64,000 bases of DNA from CAWBQO01 sp963790965 (GTDB lineage: Bacteria; Bacteroidota; Rhodothermia; Rhodothermales; DASSAV01), in assembly GCA_963790965.1 (NCBI GenBank), contig CAWBQO010000003.1, positions 1,240,001 through 1,304,000 on the forward strand. Direction: 5' to 3'. The translations under genes were made by a program, and so were the position numbers. The notes under the pieces were generated by a model, which saw only the letters and a program-made list of their open reading frames with translations, was not told the origin of the DNA and did not search any database. Shown one piece after another: positions 8,026 through 15,420 of this stretch (within the stretch, counting starts at the first letter, position 1; the number at the start of each line of letters is the position of its first letter).

Positions 8026-8526
8026 CTATAGGATGCGTTTCAGCATTCTTGGTGGCATGAGCCAGATCAGCTCGCCCTCGCCATGCCCAATATCTCGCCA
8101 CTGCTCGGCCGCTACATCGATACGAATCATAGCCGCCGTGGGGAAACGAACGCTTCCGCCGCCAGAGATCTGCGCCGCAAAGTCTGACATCGCCGGCTCG
8201 TGGCCGACAAGCATGATGCGGTCGAGATCATCGGGTGCCAGGGCGAGGGCGTCCCACATGCCGTCCGCCCCATCTTCGTAGAGCGCCTCGTTCTCGATCA
8301 CGTCCGCGTTCCACCGGCCGGCTTTCGCCGCTTTTTTGATCGTCTGCTTTGCCCGCACGGCAGGAGACGTGATGATCAGGTCCGGCTCCTCATGAATCAG
8401 CTTGAGGAACTCGCCCATTCGCCGGGATGCCTTACGCCCCCGTTTTTTGAGCGGCCGAGAGGCGTCGGTGTCGAAGGGTGCGTTCCAGTCCGACTTTCCG
8501 TGGCGGAAGAGGATGATGGTTTTCAT
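8026..8526 (-). CDS. sixA: SixA-type phosphohistidine phosphatase
   Basis: A 166-residue histidine phosphatase of the SixA branch. The catalytic loop is LFRHGKSDW at residues 6-14 (RHG, with the active His), preceded by MKTII. The later family motifs are present: the SPAVRAKQT block (second Arg), EALYEDG, and VGHEPAMSDF with the second catalytic His. SixA enzymes remove phosphate from phosphohistidine in phosphotransfer proteins and sit in the cytoplasm. The frame extends 12 codons upstream, but MKTIILFRHGKSDW is the usual N-terminus, so the ATG at 8526 was chosen. The gene is divergent from the DUF2382 stress cluster and could share a control region with it. Confidence 0.88.
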   Translation of the reverse strand: MKTIILFRHGKSDWNAPFDTDASRPLKKRGRKASRRMGEFLKLIHEEPDLIITSPAVRAKQTIKKAAKAGRWNADVIENEALYEDGADGMWDALALAPDDLDRIMLVGHEPAMSDFAAQISGGGSVRFPTAAMIRIDVAAEQWRDIGHGEGELIWLMPPRMLKRIL

Positions 8527-8761
8527 AGGACCGCGTCGATATGAAGATGCGCGCTCACACATACGAGCGACGTGGAAGTGCGCAGCAGGGCTTTCAGGGT
8601 GCTACGCCGGGCCGATTCAAAAGCTGCCTTGCAGGTCCGTTTCGGTCGCAACTATGCCGTAACTGCAAGGCGGATTCAAGAACGATTTCAGAAAGATACC
8701 CGTGTAAGACACACGCGACCGGAGCGGGGCAGCCCGCCGGTTGACCTCACCCACCCGCACT

Positions 8762-9367
8762 ATGGACTATATGGCTCAGCTTGTTCGACGAATCACGGAC
8801 GCCGATGGAATTACGGGAGACATCCTGTCATCCAGTGATGCCGGTGTGCGCGTCGATGCAGGTTCACTCGGGATCGTTCAGCTCCGCCCGGATCAGCTAC
8901 GAGAGAGCTATGAGGGCCAATTAAGCACCGACGTTCGGTTTGCCGATGCTGCTTCGCTGAGCGAAGTCGAAGAACAGGAAGTTATCGCAATCGGGGAGGA
9001 ACGCCTGTCCGTCGAGAAACGGCAGCGTGAGACCGGCCGCGTGCGGGTGTCAAAGCTCATCGACACCGTCACTGAAACCGTGGATGAACCGCTGTTGCAG
9101 GAGACGGTCGACGTCGAGCACGTGCCGGTTGGCCAGGTCGTGAAGGCAGCGCCGCAACCGCGGGAAGAGGGCGACACGCTCATCATCCCGGTTGTGGAAG
9201 AACGTCTCGTAGTGCGCAAAGAACTGTTCTTGAGAGAGGAAATTCACGTCCGTCGCCGCCGAAGCGAGCATCACGAGCCGGTTGAGGTCAGTCTCCGGAA
9301 GGAGCGCGTGGAGGTTGAACGTTTGCCCGGCGGCGAAGCCGATGAGGGCGCACCGACGACTCGCTGA
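8762..9367 (+). CDS. DUF2382 (YsnF/AvaK) stress-type protein
   Basis: A highly charged 201-residue soluble protein. Residues about 1-60 (MAQLVRRITDADGITGDILSS) resemble a small PRC-barrel-like beta domain. The rest holds two runs of the DUF2382/YsnF pattern, alternating acidic and basic beta strands: EEQEVIAIGEERLSVEKRQR followed by RVRVSKLIDTVTETVDEP, and VVEERLVVRKELFLREEIHVR followed by EPVEVSLRKERVEVERLPGG. DUF2382 proteins are linked to general stress in Bacillus, Deinococcus and cyanobacteria, but their activity is unknown. The frame opens at a TTG (8741). The ATG at 8762 was chosen, and 8771 is an alternative. It is the first gene of a five-gene same-strand cluster. Confidence 0.82.
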   Translation: MDYMAQLVRRITDADGITGDILSSSDAGVRVDAGSLGIVQLRPDQLRESYEGQLSTDVRFADAASLSEVEEQEVIAIGEERLSVEKRQRETGRVRVSKLIDTVTETVDEPLLQETVDVEHVPVGQVVKAAPQPREEGDTLIIPVVEERLVVRKELFLREEIHVRRRRSEHHEPVEVSLRKERVEVERLPGGEADEGAPTTR

Positions 9368-9411
9368 ATAACCAGCATTCGTTTCATTCTACAATCAAAG
9401 AGGTACTCACC

Positions 9412-10482
9412 ATGGGATCCACAGTAGTTGGTCTCTACGACCAAAAAGAAACCGCACATAAAGCCCACGAAGCCATCAAGGCTGCCGGGATCGACGCTAA
9501 GGACGTCCATATGGTGTCCCACAGCGACACCGATGACAAGAACTGGAAGGCCGAAGATCGCAACTGGCACAAAGGCGGCTACGGGCATGATCTTCCCGAC
9601 AACCTTTCCGACCTCGGCGTCCCGGAAGACGAAGCGATGCTGTACGCCGAGGGCGTCCGCCGTGGCGGCTCGCTCGTAGTCGCCCGGGTGGACGACGACA
9701 AGGCCCAGCGCCTCGCCGAGATCATGAACACGCACCGCCCGGTCAACCTCGAGCAACGCAGTGCCGGATGGAAAAAGCGCGGATATACGGGCTATAAGCG
9801 AACGGCCGCCCCGCTGAACCGGGAGGACGTAGCCAAAGAGCGCGAGCACGCCGAAAAGGAAGAAACCTTGCAGGTGGGCGAAGAGGAAATCAAAGTCGGC
9901 AAGCGTGAAGTCAGTCGAGGCGGCGTGCGGGTTCACACCCGCGTTCGCGAAGTTCCGGTTGAAGAGCGCGTCAGCCTTCGAGACGAGTTTGTCAACGTCG
10001 AGCGCCGCAATGTTGACCGCGCCGCGAAGGCGGGAGATCGCCTTTTTGAAGAGCGGACGATTGAGATGCGCGAGACGGATGAAGAGGCCGTCGTCAGCAA
10101 GTCAACCCACGTGACGGGCGAAGTCGTCGTTAAGAAGGGCGCGGAGACGCACACCGACACGGTCAGCGACAAGGTCCGCAAGACGGAAGTCGAGGTTGAG
10201 CAGCTCGAGGGCGACGCCAACTTGAAGCGCGGCTACGACACGCACCGTTCGGCATTCCAGTCCCACTGGCAGACGAAGTACGGCAAAGACTGGGACAAGT
10301 ACGAGCCGGCCTACCGTTGGGGCTATACCAGCGGTTCGAACGACACGTACCGGGATCGCGACTACAATACCGCAGAACGCGACCTCCGTCGCGACTACGA
10401 GACCCGTCATGGAGAAGGCACCTTCGACCAGGTTAAGGATGCCATCCGGATGGCGTACGATAAAGCTCGCGCGAGAGTCTAA
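9412..10482 (+). CDS. DUF2382 stress protein with general-stress N-domain and Tyr-rich C-module
   Basis: A 356-residue three-part protein. Residues 1-115 (STVVGLYDQKETAHKAHEAI, VHMVSHSD, LSDLGVPEDEAMLYAEGVRRGGSLVVARV) resemble the GsiB/YflT general-stress fold that often precedes DUF2382. Residues about 135-260 form the DUF2382 domain (EETLQVGEEEIKVGKREVSR, VEERVSLRDEFVNVERRNVD, VVSKSTHVTGEVVVKK, KVRKTEVEVEQLEG). The last 85 residues form a Tyr-rich module (HWQTKYG, YEPAYRWGY, YRDRDYNTAE, RRDYETRHGEGTF) also found in the two PRC-barrel proteins downstream. Start ATG with AGAGGT nine bases upstream. A hairpin follows the gene. Probably a cytoplasmic stress-induced protein; biochemical role unknown. 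Confidence 0.85.
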   Translation: MGSTVVGLYDQKETAHKAHEAIKAAGIDAKDVHMVSHSDTDDKNWKAEDRNWHKGGYGHDLPDNLSDLGVPEDEAMLYAEGVRRGGSLVVARVDDDKAQRLAEIMNTHRPVNLEQRSAGWKKRGYTGYKRTAAPLNREDVAKEREHAEKEETLQVGEEEIKVGKREVSRGGVRVHTRVREVPVEERVSLRDEFVNVERRNVDRAAKAGDRLFEERTIEMRETDEEAVVSKSTHVTGEVVVKKGAETHTDTVSDKVRKTEVEVEQLEGDANLKRGYDTHRSAFQSHWQTKYGKDWDKYEPAYRWGYTSGSNDTYRDRDYNTAERDLRRDYETRHGEGTFDQVKDAIRMAYDKARARV

Positions 10483-10511
10483 GCGAGCATCCCAAACCAA
10501 ATGCCTCCGAG

Positions 10512-10535
10512 GGCGGGGAGCTACCCCTCCCCGCC
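10512..10535 (+). terminator. Terminator hairpin after the three-part DUF2382 gene
   Basis: GGCGGGGAG (10512-10520) and CTCCCCGCC (10527-10535) form a nine-base GC stem over a CTACCC loop, 29 bases after the stop codon. The following sequence (TTCACTG) is only weakly T-rich, so termination may be partial. Confidence 0.55.
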
Positions 10536-10583
10536 TTCACTGAGGCGATCTTTCACCCACACAGCGAAAAAAGGAGACGATTT

Positions 10584-11189
10584 ATGGCACGCATACCTGT
10601 AGAAAAAGACCACAAAGGAACTCCGTGGTGGCTATGGCTGCTCGGTATTCTCTTGATCATTGCCCTGATCTGGCTACTCGTCGAATGGTTCGACAATGAC
10701 GACGACGACGTGGTCGTCCAAGATCCGATTGAAACAGTCGAACCGCTGCCTTCTGTCGACACGGGCGTCATTACTTCTGTTGCTACGCTGCTTGCAGCGA
10801 ACGACATTTCTGAATATGTCGGCCGCCAGGTGAGGCTCGACAATATGTACGTGACCGCCGTACCTGGAGACAGCATCTTCTTCGTCCGCCCCGGAGGCGA
10901 TTCGGGCAACATGGACGCAGGCGGTGGCGACATGAACAGTGAAATCATCGCCGCGTCGCTTGCCGAAGAGTCCACGCCGACGAATATGGTCGAGGGCCGG
11001 TACGACGTAAATCCGGGCCAGACGATCACGCTTTACGGCGTGGTGCGCGAACTCAGCGACGGAGACCTTACCAACTGGGGCCTTACGCAGGACGAGCTTT
11101 CGAGCCGTGGAGGTAAAAACAACTTCTACATCCGGGTGAACCGGATCGAAAACCTGCCGGAGTCCGCCGTGGCCCCTTCCGTTCAGTAG
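10584..11189 (+). CDS. Single-pass membrane protein of the stress cluster
   Basis: A 201-residue protein with one membrane helix at about residues 15-35 (WWLWLLGILLIIALIWLLVEW), preceded by a short basic tail (ARIPVEKDHKG), so the rest should lie outside the cytoplasm. Immediately after the helix comes an acidic run FDNDDDDVVVQD. Residues about 65-195 (YVGRQVRLDNMYVTAVPGDSIFFVRPG, TITLYGVVRELSDGDL, NNFYIRVNRIENLP) look like a beta-rich OB-fold-like domain. I do not recognise the family. A strong Shine-Dalgarno (AAAGGAG) precedes the ATG by seven bases. It lies between two stress-type genes on the same strand. Confidence 0.8.
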   Translation: MARIPVEKDHKGTPWWLWLLGILLIIALIWLLVEWFDNDDDDVVVQDPIETVEPLPSVDTGVITSVATLLAANDISEYVGRQVRLDNMYVTAVPGDSIFFVRPGGDSGNMDAGGGDMNSEIIAASLAEESTPTNMVEGRYDVNPGQTITLYGVVRELSDGDLTNWGLTQDELSSRGGKNNFYIRVNRIENLPESAVAPSVQ

Positions 11190-11242
11190 CGGACCGTTGT
11201 TCGGCACCGATCTGTTTTCATCATTTGACTCTGAACGAAATT

Positions 11243-11845
11243 ATGGCACACGCAAGACTTTCTCAATTAACCGACTGGCACCTCGTCCATCCTGAACAGG
11301 ACGTTCGCGGATGGCCGGTCCAGGACGCAAGCGGGACCTCCATTGGCCGTGTAGATGACCTTCTGGTCAGCACCGACACCGAGCTTGTCGAGGTGATTCG
11401 CCTCGATGACGGGCAGGAGTTTGCAGCTAAGGACATCGACCTGGGAGACCGGGTCGTGATCGTCCGCGGCGCGCACGCCGAAACCGCCGGAACGAAGTTC
11501 ACCGGAGACTCGGTAGTCAAGGTCTACGGCGAGGCAAAGGTCCAGCAGCGAAAAGATCTTCCGGAGGGTTATGCGACCTACCGCAACGACTTCCATACGC
11601 ATTACAACAGCCAGTATGGGTCCTCCGGACAGGACTTTCCGTTCTACGAGCCTGCCTACCAGTATGGCTACGCGGGAGCGTTCAATGACGACTACGCAAA
11701 CCGCGACTACAACGCGCTCGAACCAACCTTCCGTTCGGATTATGAACGGCAACATGGCGAAGGCACGTGGGACCGCATGAAGGATGCCGTCAAGCACGGC
11801 TATGAGCGGGGTAGACACCATCGCGGTACGCGGCGAGACGTTTAG
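11243..11845 (+). CDS. PRC-barrel protein with Tyr-rich C-module (copy 1)
   Basis: A 200-residue protein. Residues about 8-85 form a PRC-barrel domain (HLVHPEQDVRGWPVQDASG, IGRVDDLLVSTDTELVEVIR, EFAAKDIDLGDRVVIVRG), the fold also found in photosynthetic reaction-centre H subunit and RimM. Residues about 110-198 are the Tyr-rich module shared with the neighbours on both sides (FHTHYNSQYG, YEPAYQYGYAG, YANRDYNALE, RSDYERQHGEGTW, KDAVKHGYERGR). The frame opens at a TTG (11225), but the ATG at 11243 gives the N-terminus closest to its paralogue. A strong terminator follows. It is a tandem paralogue of the gene at 11991. Role unknown; stress association is inferred from PRC/DUF2382 company. Confidence 0.82.
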   Translation: MAHARLSQLTDWHLVHPEQDVRGWPVQDASGTSIGRVDDLLVSTDTELVEVIRLDDGQEFAAKDIDLGDRVVIVRGAHAETAGTKFTGDSVVKVYGEAKVQQRKDLPEGYATYRNDFHTHYNSQYGSSGQDFPFYEPAYQYGYAGAFNDDYANRDYNALEPTFRSDYERQHGEGTWDRMKDAVKHGYERGRHHRGTRRDV

Positions 11846-11919
11846 GTGCGTTGCCGACCTGTAAGGCAATTGCGTCTTAGCAGGACACGATCGCTCTTTC
11901 GCCGGCACCACAAACCCGT

Positions 11920-11958
11920 GGCCGGCAGCATTCCTCGGCGTGCTGCCGGCCATTTGTT
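11920..11958 (+). terminator. Strong terminator between the two PRC-barrel genes
   Basis: GGCCGGCAGCA (11920-11930) pairs perfectly with TGCTGCCGGCC (11941-11951) over a ten-base loop and is followed by ATTTGTTTA. It ends transcription 75 bases after copy 1 and 33 bases before the start of copy 2, so the two paralogues are probably separately transcribed. Confidence 0.82.
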
Positions 11959-11990
11959 TATCCACGCTTTCCACGAACTTACATAGTAAA

Positions 11991-12773
11991 ATGGCACATA
12001 AAGAACTCAAAGCACTCTCGGACTACCACCTCGTCAATCCGGAACAGGATATCCGCGGCTGGAAAGTAGTCGACGAAGCCGGTGCAACCATCGCGCGCGT
12101 GGACGAACTCCTCGTGAGCACCGACACCGAACTGGTCGAGGTCGTCCGCCTGGACAACGGGGCGGAATACGCCGTGAAGGACATCTCTCTCGGAGATAGG
12201 CTCGTCTATTTGAAGGGCGCTTCCGGCCCAAAGACGGGATCCGGAGAGGTTGTCAAGACCTACCATGACACGCGGATACAGCGCCGCGAAGTGGGCGGCG
12301 CGGAAAGGAACAGAGGCGCAGGTCTCGCCGACCGCACCGGGTCTTCTGCGGGTCCGACTTCCGTCGCCAATACGGGCGAGACGCTGGCAGGCACCGCCGG
12401 AACAACGGGCAACACTACCGGCACGAAGCCGATCCTTGGTTCAACGCGCCACGAGGTCGCCACCTCGCCTACGGTGCCCACAGGATACAACGAGTACCAC
12501 AACGACTTCCTTTCGCACTACGACACCACCTACGGCGCGCGCGAAGGAAGTCGAGGCAGCGAAGGTTTTAGCGGGTACGATTCCGCTTACCGATATGGCT
12601 ATAGCGCCGGTATCGACAGCCGCTATGAAAGCCGCGACTATGACGATGCCGAAAAGGACATCCGTCGTGATTATGAGCGCGAGCATGGCAGTGGCACCTG
12701 GGAAGGCGTGAAAGATGCCGTTCGCTTCGGCTTTGATCGCGGGCGCGGCCACATCGGAACGCGGCACAGTTGA
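11991..12773 (+). CDS. PRC-barrel protein with linker and Tyr-rich C-module (copy 2)
   Basis: A 260-residue paralogue of the preceding gene. The N-terminal PRC-barrel (YHLVNPEQDIRGWKVVDEAG, IARVDELLVSTDTELVEVVR, EYAVKDISLGDRLVYLKG) is nearly the same as copy 1. A Gly/Thr/Ala-rich linker of about 70 residues (TGETLAGTAGTTGNTTGTKP) separates it from the C-terminal Tyr-rich module (FLSHYDTTYG, YDSAYRYGYSAG, YESRDYDDAE, RRDYEREHGSGTW, KDAVRFGFDRGRG). The frame extends 17 codons upstream through the terminator of copy 1, so the ATG at 11991 was chosen. A terminator follows. The pair clearly arose by duplication, with the linker the main difference. Function unknown. Confidence 0.82.
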   Translation: MAHKELKALSDYHLVNPEQDIRGWKVVDEAGATIARVDELLVSTDTELVEVVRLDNGAEYAVKDISLGDRLVYLKGASGPKTGSGEVVKTYHDTRIQRREVGGAERNRGAGLADRTGSSAGPTSVANTGETLAGTAGTTGNTTGTKPILGSTRHEVATSPTVPTGYNEYHNDFLSHYDTTYGAREGSRGSEGFSGYDSAYRYGYSAGIDSRYESRDYDDAEKDIRRDYEREHGSGTWEGVKDAVRFGFDRGRGHIGTRHS

Positions 12774-12792
12774 GTCGCGACGAGCGCCAACC

Positions 12793-12836
12793 AAAGGGGC
12801 AGGTGTGCAAGCGGCGCGCCTGCCCTTTGCCTTTTA
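12793..12836 (+). terminator. Terminator after the stress cluster
   Basis: AAAGGGGCAGG (12793-12803) pairs with CCTGCCCTTT (12819-12828) with one bulged G, and TTTTAT follows shortly after on the plus strand. It separates the stress cluster from the convergent glycosidase operon. Confidence 0.7.
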
Positions 12837-12844
12837 TAGCCGAA

Positions 12845-15412
12845 CTACTCTCTTCGGACCCGAACGCTGCTCACCGTAGCCGTCCCGGCGGACGCTGCGA
12901 ACCGCACCTGAAGCCCTTCGTCATCTGACACAAACACCTTCGCGCGGCGCGTCACGACTCGATACCGGCCAGAGGTTGCGGCAAGATCAATGTCGCTGAA
13001 GAGGGGCGACCCGTTGGCCGTGACGCTGAACACGCGCTCTCCCGGTGCGCGATCATCGAGTTCGACGAGGCCGACTTCAACTTCGTACGCTCCGGCAGGT
13101 ACGTCGAACCGGTAGACAGATGCCGAGTCGCGCGCGGCTTGAAAAAGCGGATCAACCGACGTGCCGTACAGCCGGTGATGCGAGAGACGCCCCTTGCCGC
13201 CCTCGTAGCCCCACCTTGCACCGGGCGCGTAGGTCTGATCGGCCTGCCATACGGTGCCGTCTGCGCCGATGACTTCGTACGTCCCTCCAGCGTTGACGGC
13301 AATGGTGCCCGTAGACACATCGTTCTCCGCAAAGGCATCATCGGATAAAAAGACGTGACTTATATCTGCGGCTGGTTCGCCCGAACGTGTGCCCCGCGCC
13401 TCGATCAAGTTGCTACCGGGCTGCAGTTGGATATGAAAGACGGCATTGCTGTTGACGACCGGCTGCTCGCCCGCCGGACGCCCATTGAGCGTCAGAGTTA
13501 CCTGATCGGTGTTGGCGTAGACTTTCAAGGGGAAGGGCTTGCTACCGGCGGTTCGGCTCCAGTCGCGCGCTATGTGGATCTCGGGACGATCTAAGAGTGA
13601 AGCCCGATAGTAGAACGCGACGTCCTTCGGGGTTCGGTCAAAGAAGTAAAGCCCCTTTTGGTTAATGGCATTCTTAGAGTCCTGCCGCCCGGAGGAGCCG
13701 AAATCGAACTGGTTCCACACCGCACTGCCTGCGAGATAATCCCTCGAAAGCAATTGAGGAAGAGCCGTTTCGTGGAAGAGTTGCCCCCATTCGGTGCTGA
13801 AGTCGAACGCCTCCGGGGCGCGCGAATGGATGCGCTCATCCGTACCGGCGCCGTACTCGCTCACGATGAGCGGCTTGCCGGGGTGGCGGGCATGAACCTG
13901 GTCCAGGATGGGGCCAAGCGTCAAAAAGTCGTTGTAGTACCAGCCGAAGTAGAGGTTCATTCCGAGAATGTCCGCAACGTCCTGAAACCCCGTCCCGTTA
14001 TCGACTTCCCCGTGCGATAGGGCAGTCGTCGTGGGGCGGTGCGGGTCCTCTGCTTTGGCGAGGGTGTTCAACTCGGAAGCAAGCGCCACAACCGCCTCTT
14101 CATACCCCTCCGGTTTTGGCCTTGGCTCCACCAGCAGCACCTCGTTCATGTAGCCCCACATGGCTATGGAGGGATGGTTATAGTGCTGCCGAATCATCTC
14201 GGTCAACATCAGCCGACTGTTCTCCCGGAATGCCTCGGACGTGGAGATCTGATTGACGACCGGTATCTCCTCCCACACGAGCAAGCCGAGCCGATCCGCT
14301 TCGTCGAGAACTGCGGCATCTTGCGGGTAATGTGCCAGCCGAACGAAGTTGAAGCCATTCTCTTTGATGAGGCGCATGTCCAGGCGATGCTGCTCATCCG
14401 TGAGCGCATTACCGGCTCCCTCCCGGTCCTGATGCCTGTTCGTGCCCGCAAGATAGAGCCGGCGTCCGTTCAGAAGAAATCCTTCCGAGCCGCTCGTCTC
14501 AATCCAGCGCACGCCAAACGGAACGCGCACCCGGTCAGCTAACCGGTCGCCGTCATAGAGAAGAGTCTCGAGTGTGTACAGGTACGGGTTTGCGGGCGAC
14601 CAGAGATGCGGATTCTCTATGACCTGCTCGGCTTCAGCTACGCTTGTCTGACTTTGAAGAGGTACCGGCGACGTGAACCGGCTTACTTCACGCCCATGGG
14701 CATCGAGAATGCGATGGAGGACGCGGGCAGCTGCCTGAGCGCCATCCTCTTCCACAATACGGCTCCGCACGCGAACGGTAGCGCGCTCGCGCGACGCCTG
14801 CGGTGTGTCGATGTACACACCCGGAGAGGCATGATCGAGGACGTCGAAATGCAGTGGTGCCGTGGCGAGGAGCCAAACGTCTCGGTAGATGCCGCCGTAG
14901 AAGGTGAAGTCGGCGTTGAGCGGCGGCACGTCCGGGTCGTGACGATTGTCCACGGCCACGAGCAGCCGATTCGGCTCGCCTGCGCGTACGAGATCCGTTA
15001 TGTCGAACGCGAAGGCCGTATAGCCGCCCACGTGCCGCCCGGCCTCTTGGCCGTTCACATACACGGACGCCTTTTGGTTGACTCCTTCGAAGTGCAGAAA
15101 AAGCCTTTTGCCGGCGAGCGCCTCCTCGATCACGAAGTCCTTTCGGTACAACCCTACGCCTCTGCGGTACCCCTCCTCCTTATCGAAGGCATCTTCCGCA
15201 TTCCACGTGTGGGGCAGATCGACCCGCGTCCAGTCCCCAATAGCTGCCGCGGCGGGAAGCGCCTCGTCTACGCCGCCCTCCCGGTAGAGCCAGCCTTCAT
15301 TGAGCGTGCGCCGGAGGCGAGGCGAACTGGACGCGCCCGGCTCTTGGGCATCCGCTTCAGCACCCACCGTCAGGAAGGCAAAACACAGGAGATAAGCAGT
15401 CAGACGGCGCAT
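12845..15412 (-). CDS. Exported glycoside hydrolase family 2 (beta-galactosidase-like)
   Basis: An 855-residue GH2 enzyme with signal peptide MRRLTAYLLCFAFLTVGAEADAQ. Domain order fits the family: jelly-roll sugar-binding domain (residues about 40-195, WTRVDLPHTWNAEDAF, RLFLHFEGVNQKASVYVNG), immunoglobulin-like domain (about 200-300), then the TIM barrel from about 305. The acid/base Glu is in WGYMNEVLL, and the nucleophile Glu is in PLIVSEYGAGTDE. After the barrel come a C-terminal Ig-like region and a malectin/CBM-like beta domain. It should cleave beta-galactosides or related beta-glycosides in the periplasm. The start at 15412 matches the signal peptide; the longer frame enters the GH3 gene. 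It is translated eight bases after the GH3 stop, so the pair forms an operon. Confidence 0.9.
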   Translation of the reverse strand: MRRLTAYLLCFAFLTVGAEADAQEPGASSSPRLRRTLNEGWLYREGGVDEALPAAAAIGDWTRVDLPHTWNAEDAFDKEEGYRRGVGLYRKDFVIEEALAGKRLFLHFEGVNQKASVYVNGQEAGRHVGGYTAFAFDITDLVRAGEPNRLLVAVDNRHDPDVPPLNADFTFYGGIYRDVWLLATAPLHFDVLDHASPGVYIDTPQASRERATVRVRSRIVEEDGAQAAARVLHRILDAHGREVSRFTSPVPLQSQTSVAEAEQVIENPHLWSPANPYLYTLETLLYDGDRLADRVRVPFGVRWIETSGSEGFLLNGRRLYLAGTNRHQDREGAGNALTDEQHRLDMRLIKENGFNFVRLAHYPQDAAVLDEADRLGLLVWEEIPVVNQISTSEAFRENSRLMLTEMIRQHYNHPSIAMWGYMNEVLLVEPRPKPEGYEEAVVALASELNTLAKAEDPHRPTTTALSHGEVDNGTGFQDVADILGMNLYFGWYYNDFLTLGPILDQVHARHPGKPLIVSEYGAGTDERIHSRAPEAFDFSTEWGQLFHETALPQLLSRDYLAGSAVWNQFDFGSSGRQDSKNAINQKGLYFFDRTPKDVAFYYRASLLDRPEIHIARDWSRTAGSKPFPLKVYANTDQVTLTLNGRPAGEQPVVNSNAVFHIQLQPGSNLIEARGTRSGEPAADISHVFLSDDAFAENDVSTGTIAVNAGGTYEVIGADGTVWQADQTYAPGARWGYEGGKGRLSHHRLYGTSVDPLFQAARDSASVYRFDVPAGAYEVEVGLVELDDRAPGERVFSVTANGSPLFSDIDLAATSGRYRVVTRRAKVFVSDDEGLQVRFAASAGTATVSSVRVRRE

Positions 15413-15420
15413 CGGCTTGC

